A stretch of DNA of 55,891 bases from Gemmatimonadales bacterium (GCA_007695195.1 REEG01000186.1:1-55891); one strand, 5' to 3'; shown: positions 25,308-35,837, counted from the stretch's first letter. The notes: generated from the letters alone by a model not told the origin. Numbers and translations are program-made.

Positions 25308-26527
25308 GCCGCTCCGGTGAGGTGAAGGCCCTGGGAGATGAACTGAGGGCCGCGGTGGGAGCCTTCATGGCCCGGGCGTCCTGGGACGCGGCCGGTCGGG
25401 AGGCCGACGACGCCCGCTTCAACGAGCTGGCGCTGCGGGTCTTCCGCTATCAGACCGTGGCGGTCCCGGTCTACGGGCAGTTTGTGGCGAACCGGGGAAT
25501 TGATCCCCACTCCGTGCATGACTGGCACCACATCCCGCCCGTCCCGGCCCGGGCATTCCGGCGCTTCCCTCTGGTGGCGGGAGGCGAGGGGGAGCCGGTG
25601 GAGGCGGTATTCCGGACCAGCGGCACCAGCGGGGGCGAGGCGACCCGAGGGGTGCACCGGGTACTGGATCTCTCCCTCTACCGGGCCTCTCTTCTTCCCA
25701 CTGCCACGCGCCACCTCAATCCCCAGGGAGAATCCCTCCGGGTCCTGGCGCTGGCCCCTGCGCCCAGGGACCGACCCGATTCGTCGCTGGTCCACATGGT
25801 GGGGGTCTTTCACGAGGTCTGGGACGACGGCGGCGGTGGGTTCTTCGCCGATGGCCAGTGGCAGCTCCGGACCCTGGAACTCCTGTCGGCCCTGGAAGAT
25901 GCCGAGGCGTCGGGGGTGCCGGTCCTCATGGCCGGGACCGCCTTCGGATACGTGCACCTTCTGGATCTCCTGGCCCAGGAAGGTCGTACGGTGTGCCTTC
26001 CTCCGGGATCGCGCCTCATGGAGACGGGCGGCTTCAAGGGGCGGAGTCGGGAGGTGGCCCGGGAGACACTCTACGGCGACCTGGAACGTCGCCTGGGGAT
26101 TCCCATCCGGCGCATGGTGAACGAATACGGGATGACCGAACTCCTCTCCCAGTTCTGGGAGACCCCACTGGCGGATCCCCCTGGCCCGGACCACGACGAC
26201 CTGTCCCGGCGGTCTCTGGTGGGGCCGCCGTGGATCCGCACCCGCATCCTGGACCCCCATCGTCTCACGCCGGTGCCCCCAGGGGAGGTCGGGCTGCTCC
26301 AGCACCTGGATCTGGCGAACCTCCACGCCGTCTCGGCCCTTCTCACGGAGGACCAGGGCGTGGCGGTGACCCGCCGGCGATTCCGGGTGCTGGGTCGGCG
26401 GCCGGGGGCGGAACCCCGAGGCTGCTCCCTCTCCATGGAGGAGCTGGCGCTGGCGCGGTCCCAGGGTGCAGGCGGGGTCCGGGATGGAGCCCCGGTGCGG
26501 ACGGGCGGGGAGGCAGGGAATGCCTGA
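25304..26527 (+). CDS. LuxE-like acyl-protein synthetase
   Basis: A 407-residue ANL-fold, ATP-dependent enzyme. It has the phosphate loop FRTSGTSGGEATRG and the A5 motif MVNEYGMTELLSQFW, with the LuxE-type entry HIPPVPARAFRRFPL. LuxE activates a fatty acid as acyl-AMP, carries it on a Cys and passes it to LuxC for reduction to aldehyde. The A8-like end (REVARETLYGDLERRLGIP) also fits. It starts in an ATGA overlap with the coiled-coil gene and overlaps the LuxC-like gene by 8 bp. In LuxE the acyl Cys is near the C-terminus; here I see GCSLSMEEL near residue 377 as a candidate. The true substrate is unknown since no luciferase genes are near. Confidence 0.85.
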   Translation: MSRSGEVKALGDELRAAVGAFMARASWDAAGREADDARFNELALRVFRYQTVAVPVYGQFVANRGIDPHSVHDWHHIPPVPARAFRRFPLVAGGEGEPVEAVFRTSGTSGGEATRGVHRVLDLSLYRASLLPTATRHLNPQGESLRVLALAPAPRDRPDSSLVHMVGVFHEVWDDGGGGFFADGQWQLRTLELLSALEDAEASGVPVLMAGTAFGYVHLLDLLAQEGRTVCLPPGSRLMETGGFKGRSREVARETLYGDLERRLGIPIRRMVNEYGMTELLSQFWETPLADPPGPDHDDLSRRSLVGPPWIRTRILDPHRLTPVPPGEVGLLQHLDLANLHAVSALLTEDQGVAVTRRRFRVLGRRPGAEPRGCSLSMEELALARSQGAGGVRDGAPVRTGGEAGNA

Positions 26528-27935
26528 CCGTTTCCCGAGCTGGCACTTCCCTCCCGGAGCGGTGCCGACCCCCGGGTACGAGCCCCTGGATGACCTGGAC
26601 GTGGCGATCCTGGACCCGGACCAGGTGGACCACCTCCTGGACATTCTGGAGGCCTCGGCGGTGGAGCTACGGAAGATCCCGGCGCTGGAGCGGGCACGGC
26701 GCCTGGGGGCGGTGGGTCGGCGCCTTGGGGACCGGGGCGATCCCCTCCGGCGGGAGGCCGAGGAGCGACTGCCCCATCAGGCCGGCCTGTCTCCCGCCGT
26801 GGCACGTCAGCTTCTGGACCGGATGAGCGGACAGTGGACCCCGGAGGCGCTGGAGCGCCTGGTCCATGTGGAGTTTTCCGACCCGGCGGTGCTGGACGGC
26901 TTTCGTCTCCGCCCCGGAGCCGGAGATCGGGTCTGTGCCGTGGGAGACCGCCTGGCCCTCCACGTGGGGTCGGGAAACGTGCCCGGAGTGGGGGTGACTT
27001 CCGTCCTGCGGTCGCTTCTGGTGGGCACGCCGGTGCTCCTGAAGCCGGGGCGTGGGGATGTGGTCCTCCCGGTCCTGGCCGCCCGTGCCCTGGCCGGCGC
27101 GTTCCCGGAAGGGGCCGGTGCCCTGGCGGTGGCGTACTGGCCGGGGCGGGCGATTCCGGAGCTGGAGACCCGGGCCTTCGAGCGAGCCCGGCGCGTGGTG
27201 GTCTACGGCGGGATGGAGGTGGTCCGGAGCATCCGGGAACGTCTCCCGGCCCACACGCCCCTGGTGGCCTACCACCACCGGGTGTCGGCCGCCGCCGTGG
27301 CGCGGGAGATCCTGGCCGGGGAAGGGGAAGCCGAGGAGGTGGCCCGGGCCGCCGCCTCGGCGGTGGCGGCCTACGACCAGCAGGGGTGCGTGTCGCCCCA
27401 CATCTTCTGGGTCGAGCGGGGAGGGTCGGTGTCTCCGGAGGCGTGGGCCCGGCTGCTGGCGCGGGAGTTGGAGGCGCTGCAGAGGACGCTGCCGGCGCGG
27501 CCTACCGCCGAGCTGTCGGCCCGGATCCAGACCGTTCGTGGAGAGGCGGAGATGGATCGGGCTCTGGGTGCGGACACCCTGGTGCTGGCCCCGGGCGGCA
27601 CCGACTGGACGGTGATATGCGAATCGGGGTTCGCATTTGGCGGCGCCTGCGGAGGTCGGACGGCCAGGGTTCAGGCCATGGACCGTCTCGACGCCCTCGC
27701 CGGGTCCCTGACCCCCTGGGAGGGGATCCTCCAATCGGTGGCGCTGGAGTGCCCGGAGCCCAGGCGAACGGAGCTGGCCCGATCCCTGGCCCAGGTCGGT
27801 GTGAGCCGGATCACCACGTTGGAGCACCAGCCCTGGCCCGCCCCCTGGTGGCTACACGACGGCTCCGGCCCCTTGCGGGCGCTGGTGGGTTGGGTGTCGC
27901 TGGAGATGCCGGAGCCGTCGCCCCCTTCCTGCTGA
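26520..27935 (+). CDS. LuxC-like acyl-CoA/acyl-protein reductase
   Basis: A 471-residue NADPH-dependent reductase of the aldehyde dehydrogenase superfamily. LHVGSGNVPGVGVTSVLRSL and VLLKPGRGD match the nucleotide-binding part of LuxC, and AYDQQGCVSPHIFWVE carries the active-site Cys. The enzyme reduces activated fatty acid to long-chain aldehyde. ATG 26520 lies inside the end of the LuxE-like gene, so translation is coupled. No luxA, luxB or luxD is present, so light emission is not expected; aldehyde for wax, plasmalogen-like lipid or a special metabolite is an inference. Confidence 0.85.
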   Translation: MPDRFPSWHFPPGAVPTPGYEPLDDLDVAILDPDQVDHLLDILEASAVELRKIPALERARRLGAVGRRLGDRGDPLRREAEERLPHQAGLSPAVARQLLDRMSGQWTPEALERLVHVEFSDPAVLDGFRLRPGAGDRVCAVGDRLALHVGSGNVPGVGVTSVLRSLLVGTPVLLKPGRGDVVLPVLAARALAGAFPEGAGALAVAYWPGRAIPELETRAFERARRVVVYGGMEVVRSIRERLPAHTPLVAYHHRVSAAAVAREILAGEGEAEEVARAAASAVAAYDQQGCVSPHIFWVERGGSVSPEAWARLLARELEALQRTLPARPTAELSARIQTVRGEAEMDRALGADTLVLAPGGTDWTVICESGFAFGGACGGRTARVQAMDRLDALAGSLTPWEGILQSVALECPEPRRTELARSLAQVGVSRITTLEHQPWPAPWWLHDGSGPLRALVGWVSLEMPEPSPPSC

Positions 27936-27980
27936 GGCGGAAAAGCGGTGACCGGAGGGTCGTGGCGCCGGCTCGCCGGC

Positions 27981-28172
27981 TCAGTCCTCGCCCTGCTGCT
28001 CCGCTCGCCAGACCACGAGCTGACGGGTCCCCTTCGAGTTCTCCTCCACCCGGACGGTGAGGACGTCGCCTTCCTCGATTCCCAGGTCATCCCGCATCTC
28101 CTGGGGGATCGTGATCCTGCCGCCGACGCCGACGGTGACTTCTCCGAAGTAGCGGGTCCGGTAGATGGCCAT
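27981..28172 (-). CDS. AbrB/SpoVT-type DNA-binding protein
   Basis: A 63-residue swapped-hairpin protein: GEVTVGVGGRITIPQEMRDD, then LGIEEGDVLTVRVE is the standard AbrB/MazE fold. Such proteins are transition-state regulators or antitoxins of toxin-antitoxin pairs. AGGAGA precedes ATG 28172. A longer frame from 28280 has no ribosome binding site. No toxin-like gene (PIN or MazF) is adjacent; the nearest same-strand gene is the 94-residue unknown protein 220 bp upstream. It may be an orphan regulator. Confidence 0.75.
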   Translation of the reverse strand: MAIYRTRYFGEVTVGVGGRITIPQEMRDDLGIEEGDVLTVRVEENSKGTRQLVVWRAEQQGED

Positions 28173-28393
28173 CCGGTCTCCTATGAGGTTGGACTGATGC
28201 TGCGTGGGGGGTGTGCTCGATGGGGCGTGTCCGCCCGGGCTTTGAGCAGGGCGTACCTGCGGCCGTAGTGCTACTCCCAAGATCTCTCAAGAGATCCGCC
28301 ACCGCCAGGGTTCGACACTGATGGGGCGTCACTGGGGGATCCCATGGTGCGATGCGCCGGGAATGAATGGGCCATCACCGAGGAAGCGGACCA

Positions 28394-28678
28394 TCACTCC
28401 GGGAGTAGAGAGCGAAGGAATGCCACCAGCTGATGGTCCTCCAACTGTCGGGCCCGGCGGATCGCCTCTTCATAGGACGGCTCGAGGATCACGGCGATGG
28501 TCCGGAGCGTCTCCTCGCCCTCATTCCGGTCGGCTGGGGAGTAGGCCAGGAGCGCCCTGTACGAATCCGGACGCCGGGGGTCGTCCTCGAACTCCAGGTA
28601 CACGTCCCAGAACCTGCCGTCGTGGCTGACGGTGGCCAGATGCTGGCCGTGGGAGGGGGGATCGGCATCGGCTGCCAT
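28394..28678 (-). CDS. Small hypothetical protein
   Basis: 94 residues, soluble, no signal peptide. It contains HDGRFWDVYLEFEDDPRRPD, then ETLRTIAVILEPSYEEAIRR and a helix ending in LVAFLRSLLP. GAGGG lies about eight bases before ATG 28678, a reasonable start. I do not recognise a family. It lies between the AbrB-like gene and the MscS gene on the same strand, with gaps of about 220 and 40 bp, so it may share a transcript with mscS upstream. Confidence 0.6.
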   Translation of the reverse strand: MAADADPPSHGQHLATVSHDGRFWDVYLEFEDDPRRPDSYRALLAYSPADRNEGEETLRTIAVILEPSYEEAIRRARQLEDHQLVAFLRSLLPE

Positions 28679-28719
28679 GGCGCCCTCGGGGCTTCGAGTG
28701 AAGGAGTGAAAGGGGGTGC

Positions 28720-29661
28720 TCAGCGAGGCTCGCTTCTCCGGGAATCGGACCCGTCCGGTTCCGACCCCTGGGGGTCAGGGACGGGTTCAGCCTGGATGGA
28801 GCCTATGGACTTTTCGCGTTCCAGGCGAACAGGGAACGGGTCCGACTCGGAGCCAACATACAGGGTGCGATGGGGGAAGGGGATCTCGATGCCATCGGAG
28901 TCGAAGCGCTCCTTGATCTCCTGGAGGAGCGACGACTTCAGAGCAAGGAAGTTCTCCCGAACGGTCCACACCGCTAGCCGCAGGTCCACCGAAGACTCGC
29001 CGTAGCCGTCCACGAAGAGGTCCGGAGCCGGCTCCATGAGGGCACGGGGGTTGGCCCGGGCCACCTCCAGGAGGATCTCCCTCACCCGGCCCACATCTTC
29101 ACGGTAGGCGATGCCCACGTTCAGATCCAGACGCCGGATGGGGAACCGGGTGATGGTGGTCACCTGACTCTTCACGATGGTCTCGTTGGGGATCCGGACG
29201 AAGCGGTTGTCGGGCGTCCGGAGCTTCACCGAGAGGGTGTCGATGGACATGACCCGCCCGATGGTGTCGCCCACCTGGATCAGGTCGTCCACCTCGAAGG
29301 GGCGCTCGCCGATGAGGAAGAAGCCGGAGATCACATTGGATACGGACGTCTGGGAGGCGAAGCCCACGGCGATTCCCACGATCCCGGCGGCGCCCAGGAG
29401 AGGGGCCAGGGAGAAGCCGAGCTGCTGCAGCACCGAGATGAGGAGGAGGACGAGTCCCGGGTAGAGGATCACCTTGCCGGCCACCATCCCCTGCTGGGCC
29501 GAATATTTCCGGGTGACCCACCCCCGAATGGCCCGGGACGCTGCCATGAGCGCAGGAACCGCCACGAAGAGCAGGAGGACCGCCCGGAGAAGGGCGCCCG
29601 GATCTTCGGTGCGCACCAGGCGCTGCCAGAAGCCCAGGATCGGATCTTCGAGCCCGGTCAT
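28720..29661 (-). CDS. MscS-family mechanosensitive channel
   Basis: 313 residues. Three hydrophobic segments lie in the first 105 residues, the last of which is the pore helix LLGAAGIVGIAVGFASQTSV. The MscS beta domain follows (SGFFLIGERPFEVDDLIQVG, RVMSIDTLSVKLRTPDNRFV). The protein releases solutes when the membrane is stretched. ATG 29661 overlaps the stop of the DUF432 gene (ATGA), so both are coupled. The C-terminus is a Pro/Asp/Ser-rich tail not usual for MscS. Longer starts reach into the DUF432 gene and are discarded. Confidence 0.9.
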   Translation of the reverse strand: MTGLEDPILGFWQRLVRTEDPGALLRAVLLLFVAVPALMAASRAIRGWVTRKYSAQQGMVAGKVILYPGLVLLLISVLQQLGFSLAPLLGAAGIVGIAVGFASQTSVSNVISGFFLIGERPFEVDDLIQVGDTIGRVMSIDTLSVKLRTPDNRFVRIPNETIVKSQVTTITRFPIRRLDLNVGIAYREDVGRVREILLEVARANPRALMEPAPDLFVDGYGESSVDLRLAVWTVRENFLALKSSLLQEIKERFDSDGIEIPFPHRTLYVGSESDPFPVRLEREKSIGSIQAEPVPDPQGSEPDGSDSRRSEPR

Positions 29662-30476
29662 CCCTGCCCCGCCATGGTGAGGAACCGCTGGAAGGTACGG
29701 GCCCGGAGACCCCGCTGGACCGGAACCCTGGGCGACGCCACCAACTCGGCATCTTCCGCCTCCCCAGGAGGGGTCCCGGACAGTTCGATCTGACTCCCTT
29801 CCACCGAGCCCTGATAGACCACCCTGGCCTCGTCGGACCAGAGGACGTCCCCCTTCAGGAAGAGCGAGAGGTGGACGCCTCGGATGGCCAGTCGATCCAC
29901 CGGAAGGGGCGCGGCGCTGCGGTTCAGGAGGTGGAGGGAGCAGATGGCCATGTGCGGTCGATGGCGGGCCGGGTCCACCTCCCTCCGGGCGCTGGTGGGC
30001 AACCAGTAGGCCAGCTCCCCCTCGGTGACCGAACCCCACCATGTATCGGAGAGAGTCACCGACGGCATCTCCAGCGCCATCCCACCCGCGGCAGCCGTCT
30101 TCCCTTCCGGCTCAATCCGAATCTGGATCCAGATGGGAACCCGGGCGAAGACCCGCGCCGAAGCTCCGGGAAGGAGGTGGAATGCCTGCTCGGGGGTGAC
30201 CACGAGAGTCCGGTCGGGGAGAGCCGGCGTCACGCGGAGGGTCGCCGTCTTTCCCGGGAGGGCCCAGCGCGACCAGGTCTCGGGTGCCGGAGGGGTGGCA
30301 TGGGCCTGTCCGTCGGAGGCCTCCCCGGTGTCGGCCGGTGCGATCCTCACCTCTCCCGGGTGTCCCTGTACCCAGATCCGGCGGGGTCCCACGTCCAGAA
30401 GGAAACGGCCGGCGGGCTCCAGGGGGTGAAGGCCCCAGAGGGCCCCGGGCGCGGGAGGGTGGGCAGGACTGACCAT
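29658..30476 (-). CDS. DUF432-domain protein
   Basis: 272 residues, cytosolic, with a beta-rich pattern: LPGASARVFARVPIWIQIRI, TLSDTWWGSVTEGELAYWLP, then HMAICSLHLLNRSAAPLPVD. These agree with DUF432, a family often found beside MscS-type channels. It starts at ATG 30476 and ends in an ATGA overlap with the MscS gene, so both are made together. Function is unknown; the pairing suggests a soluble partner or regulator of the channel. Confidence 0.72.
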   Translation of the reverse strand: MVSPAHPPAPGALWGLHPLEPAGRFLLDVGPRRIWVQGHPGEVRIAPADTGEASDGQAHATPPAPETWSRWALPGKTATLRVTPALPDRTLVVTPEQAFHLLPGASARVFARVPIWIQIRIEPEGKTAAAGGMALEMPSVTLSDTWWGSVTEGELAYWLPTSARREVDPARHRPHMAICSLHLLNRSAAPLPVDRLAIRGVHLSLFLKGDVLWSDEARVVYQGSVEGSQIELSGTPPGEAEDAELVASPRVPVQRGLRARTFQRFLTMAGQG

Positions 30477-30677
30477 GCCGGAATGTGGCCTGGCACCGGC
30501 CGCGGAGGCAACCGGACGGGAGCAACCGGGTGCGGGCGGCCCAAGGCCCGAGTGCCTGAAACGAGGGAACCCGTGGAACCTGCCCGATACGGGCGGGTTT
30601 GCCGACTGGACCGTGACCGGACAGGCCCTCTGGGCAGCCCTTCTCGCAGGGAAGGGAACCCATGTTTCCCTGCGCCG

Positions 30678-30706
30678 TTGACAGGCGTTCGGGGGGGGGC
30701 CTAACT
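30678..30706 (+). promoter_or_regulatory. Sigma70-like promoter of the alternative complex III operon
   Basis: TTGACA (30678-30683), 17-bp spacer, CTAACT (30701-30706). The -35 is perfect; the -10 keeps T, A and the final T of the consensus. It ends 58 bp before the actA start and lies after the divergent DUF432 gene, which is where the operon promoter should be. Confidence 0.6.
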
Positions 30707-30763
30707 TGCGGCCCTGTTTACGGCAGGAGGGCCCCTTCCTGCCCGTCTTCCGACCAGGACATC

Positions 30764-31312
30764 ATGGTGATGAAGAAGCAGTTGCTGATCGCGCTGGCAG
30801 CCTTTGTGGCTGTCCTGGGTTCCCTGGCCTTCGTTCAGGCTCAGTCCAACGGCGGTTCGGCCGACGTTCAAGAACAGGCCGGCCCGCCCCATGTGAACCC
30901 CTTCGAGTTCCCCCACGAACCCCACGTGGCGGTGAACAACATGGATTGCATGTACTGCCACTTCTCGGCGGAACGCTCCAAGAGCGCTGGGCATCCCTCC
31001 ATGGCCAGCTGCATGGGCTGCCACGCCTACGTCCAGGGCGATGCCCAGGCTGGAGACATCAACCAGCTCCGGGAGTTCTGGGACGCCCGGGAGCCCATTG
31101 CCTGGGAACGGATCTACCGCGTGGCCGACCACGTCTATTTCCCCCACATGCGGCACGTGGCCGCCGGTGTGGAGTGCGCCGACTGTCACGGCGACGTGGG
31201 CTACGAGATCAATGTGGTGGAGCGGGTGGAGCAGCCCCTCACCATGGGGTGGTGCCTGAACTGCCACATCGAGCAGGGCGCCTCCCTGGACTGCACGATC
31301 TGCCACTACTGA
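30764..31312 (+). CDS. actA: Alternative complex III, multiheme cytochrome c subunit ActA
   Basis: 182 residues with an N-terminal signal anchor (KKQLLIALAAFVAVLGSLAF). Five CxxCH heme sites are visible: CMYCH, CMGCH, CADCH, CLNCH and CTICH, so it is a pentaheme c-type cytochrome on the periplasmic side. In alternative complex III ActA relays electrons from ActB. It is first in the act operon, behind a well-placed promoter. ATG 30764 or 30770 are both possible starts. A short hairpin separates it from actB. Confidence 0.93.
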   Translation: MVMKKQLLIALAAFVAVLGSLAFVQAQSNGGSADVQEQAGPPHVNPFEFPHEPHVAVNNMDCMYCHFSAERSKSAGHPSMASCMGCHAYVQGDAQAGDINQLREFWDAREPIAWERIYRVADHVYFPHMRHVAAGVECADCHGDVGYEINVVERVEQPLTMGWCLNCHIEQGASLDCTICHY

Positions 31313-31336
31313 CATGACACCGCCAAGCCAGGACCG

Positions 31337-31374
31337 GCCCGGTGCCCCTCCGTCCTCGGGGGGCTCGACCGGGC
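31337..31374 (+). other. Intercistronic hairpin between actA and actB
   Basis: GCCCGGT (31337-31343) pairs with ACCGGGC (31368-31374). Inside, GCCCCTCC can pair in part with GGGGGGC, leaving a small loop. There is no T-run. It could stabilise the actA message or lower read-through so that actA is made in excess. Confidence 0.4.
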
Positions 31375-31402
31375 TGTTGCCATCGCACATTGAGGGAGTT
31401 TC

Positions 31403-34400
31403 ATGAGTGACGGGATGAAGCGGCGTGACTTTCTGAAGGTGCTGGGCGTCTCCGGCGCCGGGGCCGGCCTGGTGGGTTGTTCCACCGATCAGGTGGAGAA
31501 GCTCATGCCCTACGTGGTGCCGCCGGAAGACATCACCCCCGGGGTGGCCACCTGGTACTCCTCGGTCTGCGGCGAGTGCTCAGCCGGGTGTGGAACCTGG
31601 GTGAAGACCCGGGAGGGGCGGGCCATCAAGGTCGAAGGCAACCCCAACCACCCGGTTTCCGGCGGTGCCCTCTGTGCCCGTGGGCACGCCTCCCTCCAGG
31701 GGCTCTATAACCCGGACCGGCTCCGTCAGCCCATGCGACGGAACGGAGATGGTTTCGAAGCCATTTCCTGGGAGGAGGCCGAGTCCCTCCTTCTGGACGG
31801 TGTCGGCAACGCAGGAAATCGCATGGCGCTGGTGACCGGGAAGGAGGGGCCGACCCTCACCGCCCTCCTGGACGGAATCGTGGAGACGGCCGGTGGGCGT
31901 CGCGTCGAGTACGAGCCGCTCTCGGAGGCCCCCCTCCGGGAAGCGGCTCGACTGGCGTTCGGCCGGGATGTGATTCCCACCTACCGCCTCGAAGAAGCCG
32001 ACCTCATCGTCTCCTTCGGCGCCGATTTCCTCGAGACGTGGCTCTCGCCGGTGGAGTATGGCCGCTCCTTCACCCGCGCCCACTCCGTGGACGCCGACGA
32101 CAACAAGGGACGCTTCGTCTTCCTCTCGCCGCGCCTGTCCCTGACCGGCCAGAACGCCGACGAGTGGGTGCCGCTTCAGCCGGGGTCCGAGGCGGTGGTG
32201 GCGCTGGCCATGGCCAACGTCCTCATGCGGAACGGCGCTGACGCCGGCCCCTACGCCGACCTCCTTCAGGCCTACACGCCGGACTCGGCAGCCCAGGAGG
32301 CCGGGATTCCAGCCGACACCATCGAGGAGCTGGCGCTGGCCTTCGGCGAGGCCGACTCGCTGGCTCTCGGGCCGGGTGTGGCGGCGCAGGGCGCCAACGC
32401 CACGGCTGCCAACCTGGCTGTGCTGGTCCTGAACGCGGTGGCCGGCAACGTGGGCTCCACCCTCCACGTGGGTGTGGAGAATCGGGCCGCCCCCGCCGCT
32501 CCCCACCGGGACCTCATGGACGTGGTGGAGGCCATGGGTCGCGGCGGTCTGGATGCGGTGATCTTCTACGGGACGAATCCGGCCTACGCCCTTCCTCCTG
32601 GCGCCGGCTTCGCCGACGCCCTTGGCTCTGTGGGCTTCAAGGTGGCCGTGACCCAGCAGATGGATGAGACCGCCGCTCTCTGCGATCTGGTCCTCCCCGT
32701 CCGCCATTCCCTGGAGGACTGGGGAGACGCCAACCCGCGACCCGGCCTCTGGTCCGTTCGCCAGCCCACCATGGTCCCGGTTCCGCACTTCGACTCGCGG
32801 CCGGTGGGGGATGTGTTCCTGACCCTGGCCCGTGGGCTGGGACAGGATGTGGACTCGGGGAGCTTCCACGAGTACCTGCAGGCCCGGTGGGAAGAGCGTC
32901 ACGCCGACCTCGGTTCACCCGGCGGCTCCTTCGAGGAGTTCTGGCGGGAAGCGCTGCGGACCGGCGTCATCACCGTGGATGAGGGCGCGACCTCCGAGCC
33001 GTCGCTTCAGGCCCCGGACCGAGCCCTCTCCTTCGACCGGCCCTCGCTGGAAGGCGAAGGGATGGCCCTGGTGGTTTATCCTTCGTCCCGTCTCGCCGAC
33101 GGCCGCGGTGCCAACAAGCCGTGGCTGCAGGAGCTTCCCGACCCGGTGACCAAGCTGGCTTGGCACTCCTGGGTCGAGATGCACCCCGATACCGTGGAGG
33201 AGATGGGACTCCGCCGGGGCGACATGGTCCGGGTCCGGTCGCCCCACGGCGAGGTGGAGGTTCCGGTCTATCCCTACCCAGGGGTGCGCACCGATACCGT
33301 GGCCATCTCCATGGGAGCCGGTCACGAGAACTACGGCCGGTACGCCGACGGGAAGGGGGTGAACCCCATGGCACTCCTCCCGGGCACCGCCGAGGACGTT
33401 GTGGGCTCCCTGAATCATCTGGCGGTCCGGGTCCAGATCGAGCCTACGGGGCAGTGGCGCCGGCTGGCCACCATCGAGGGCTCCAGCGATCAGTACGACC
33501 GGCCCATCGCCCCTGCGGTGCAGATCGACGATCTCCGTGAAGGCATCCAGGACGCTGAGCGCTATCCGCTCTACGAGCTTCAGGGTGGTGGCGGCTTCCT
33601 GCCGGTTCCCGTCCCCGGCGGTGGCGCGCCGGAGGATTACCCCCTGGCGGGCGCCCAGTACGGGGACTACGACCCGGAGGAGAACCCCCGCTGGGCCATG
33701 GCCATCGACCTGGACAAGTGCACCGGGTGTTCCGCCTGCGTGGTGGCCTGTCAGTCCGAGAACAATGTGGCATCGGTGGGTGAGGACCAGCTCATGATGG
33801 GCCGGGACCTCCACTGGATCCGCATGGACCGGTATTTCGAAGAGGTGGATGCCACGCAGCCGGGGCCGGTGGACGTGCGCTTCCTCCCCATGATCTGCCA
33901 GCACTGCGGAAACGCGCCGTGCGAGCCGGTGTGCCCGGTATACGCGGCCTACCACACACCGGACGGCCTCAACGGTCAGATCTACAACCGGTGTGTGGGA
34001 ACTCGTTACTGCGCCAACAACTGCCCCTACAAGATCCGGGTCTTCAACTGGCACCGCTTCTCCGACGTCCCCGAGCCCCTCAACTGGCAGTACAATCCCG
34101 ATGTCACGGTTCGGGATGAGGGCGTCATGGAGAAGTGCTCGTTCTGCGTGCAGCGGATCCGTGAGCGTCAGAATCGCGCCACGGTGGAGGGTCGGATTCT
34201 GGGGGCGGACGAGGTGGTTCCGGCGTGTCAGCAGAGCTGCCCTGCCGAGGCCATCGTCTTCGGGAACATCCGGGATCCCGAGTCCCGGGTGGCGCAGGTC
34301 TCGCAGGACCAGCGGACGTACCGCATCTACGATATCCTGATCAATACGCAACCGGCGGTGAACTACCTCCGGAAGGTGACCTTCCACCCGGTGACGTCGA

Positions 34401-34411
34401 TCGAGGTCTGA
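31403..34411 (+). CDS. actB: Alternative complex III, iron-sulfur and molybdopterin-like subunit ActB
   Basis: 1002 residues. A twin-arginine type start (KRRDFLKVLGVSG) and a Cys at GLVGC allow export with lipid attachment. Residues 50-750 form a molybdopterin oxidoreductase-like domain (CGECSAGCGTWVK, then ALCARGHASLQGLYNPDRL); in known complexes the cofactor is missing. The C-terminal third is a ferredoxin-like module with Cys clusters CTGCSACVVACQ, CQHCGNAPCEPVCPVYAA, RYCANNCPYK and KCSFCVQR with ACQQSCP, fitting [4Fe-4S] and [3Fe-4S] centres. It passes electrons from quinol to ActA and ActE. Fusion of the two modules is normal for ActB. Confidence 0.95.
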   Translation: MSDGMKRRDFLKVLGVSGAGAGLVGCSTDQVEKLMPYVVPPEDITPGVATWYSSVCGECSAGCGTWVKTREGRAIKVEGNPNHPVSGGALCARGHASLQGLYNPDRLRQPMRRNGDGFEAISWEEAESLLLDGVGNAGNRMALVTGKEGPTLTALLDGIVETAGGRRVEYEPLSEAPLREAARLAFGRDVIPTYRLEEADLIVSFGADFLETWLSPVEYGRSFTRAHSVDADDNKGRFVFLSPRLSLTGQNADEWVPLQPGSEAVVALAMANVLMRNGADAGPYADLLQAYTPDSAAQEAGIPADTIEELALAFGEADSLALGPGVAAQGANATAANLAVLVLNAVAGNVGSTLHVGVENRAAPAAPHRDLMDVVEAMGRGGLDAVIFYGTNPAYALPPGAGFADALGSVGFKVAVTQQMDETAALCDLVLPVRHSLEDWGDANPRPGLWSVRQPTMVPVPHFDSRPVGDVFLTLARGLGQDVDSGSFHEYLQARWEERHADLGSPGGSFEEFWREALRTGVITVDEGATSEPSLQAPDRALSFDRPSLEGEGMALVVYPSSRLADGRGANKPWLQELPDPVTKLAWHSWVEMHPDTVEEMGLRRGDMVRVRSPHGEVEVPVYPYPGVRTDTVAISMGAGHENYGRYADGKGVNPMALLPGTAEDVVGSLNHLAVRVQIEPTGQWRRLATIEGSSDQYDRPIAPAVQIDDLREGIQDAERYPLYELQGGGGFLPVPVPGGGAPEDYPLAGAQYGDYDPEENPRWAMAIDLDKCTGCSACVVACQSENNVASVGEDQLMMGRDLHWIRMDRYFEEVDATQPGPVDVRFLPMICQHCGNAPCEPVCPVYAAYHTPDGLNGQIYNRCVGTRYCANNCPYKIRVFNWHRFSDVPEPLNWQYNPDVTVRDEGVMEKCSFCVQRIRERQNRATVEGRILGADEVVPACQQSCPAEAIVFGNIRDPESRVAQVSQDQRTYRIYDILINTQPAVNYLRKVTFHPVTSIEV

Positions 34412-34457
34412 TCCACCGAGGCTCGGCATCGACTCCAGCGGGGACGAGAGGCAACGA

Positions 34458-35833
<1,376 letters not shown>

Positions 35834-35837
<4 letters not shown>

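Noticed and set aside
27981-28678. Toxin-antitoxin pair made of the AbrB-like protein and the 94-residue protein
   Set aside because: The genes are 220 bp apart and the 94-residue protein has no PIN, MazF, RelE or HEPN feature.
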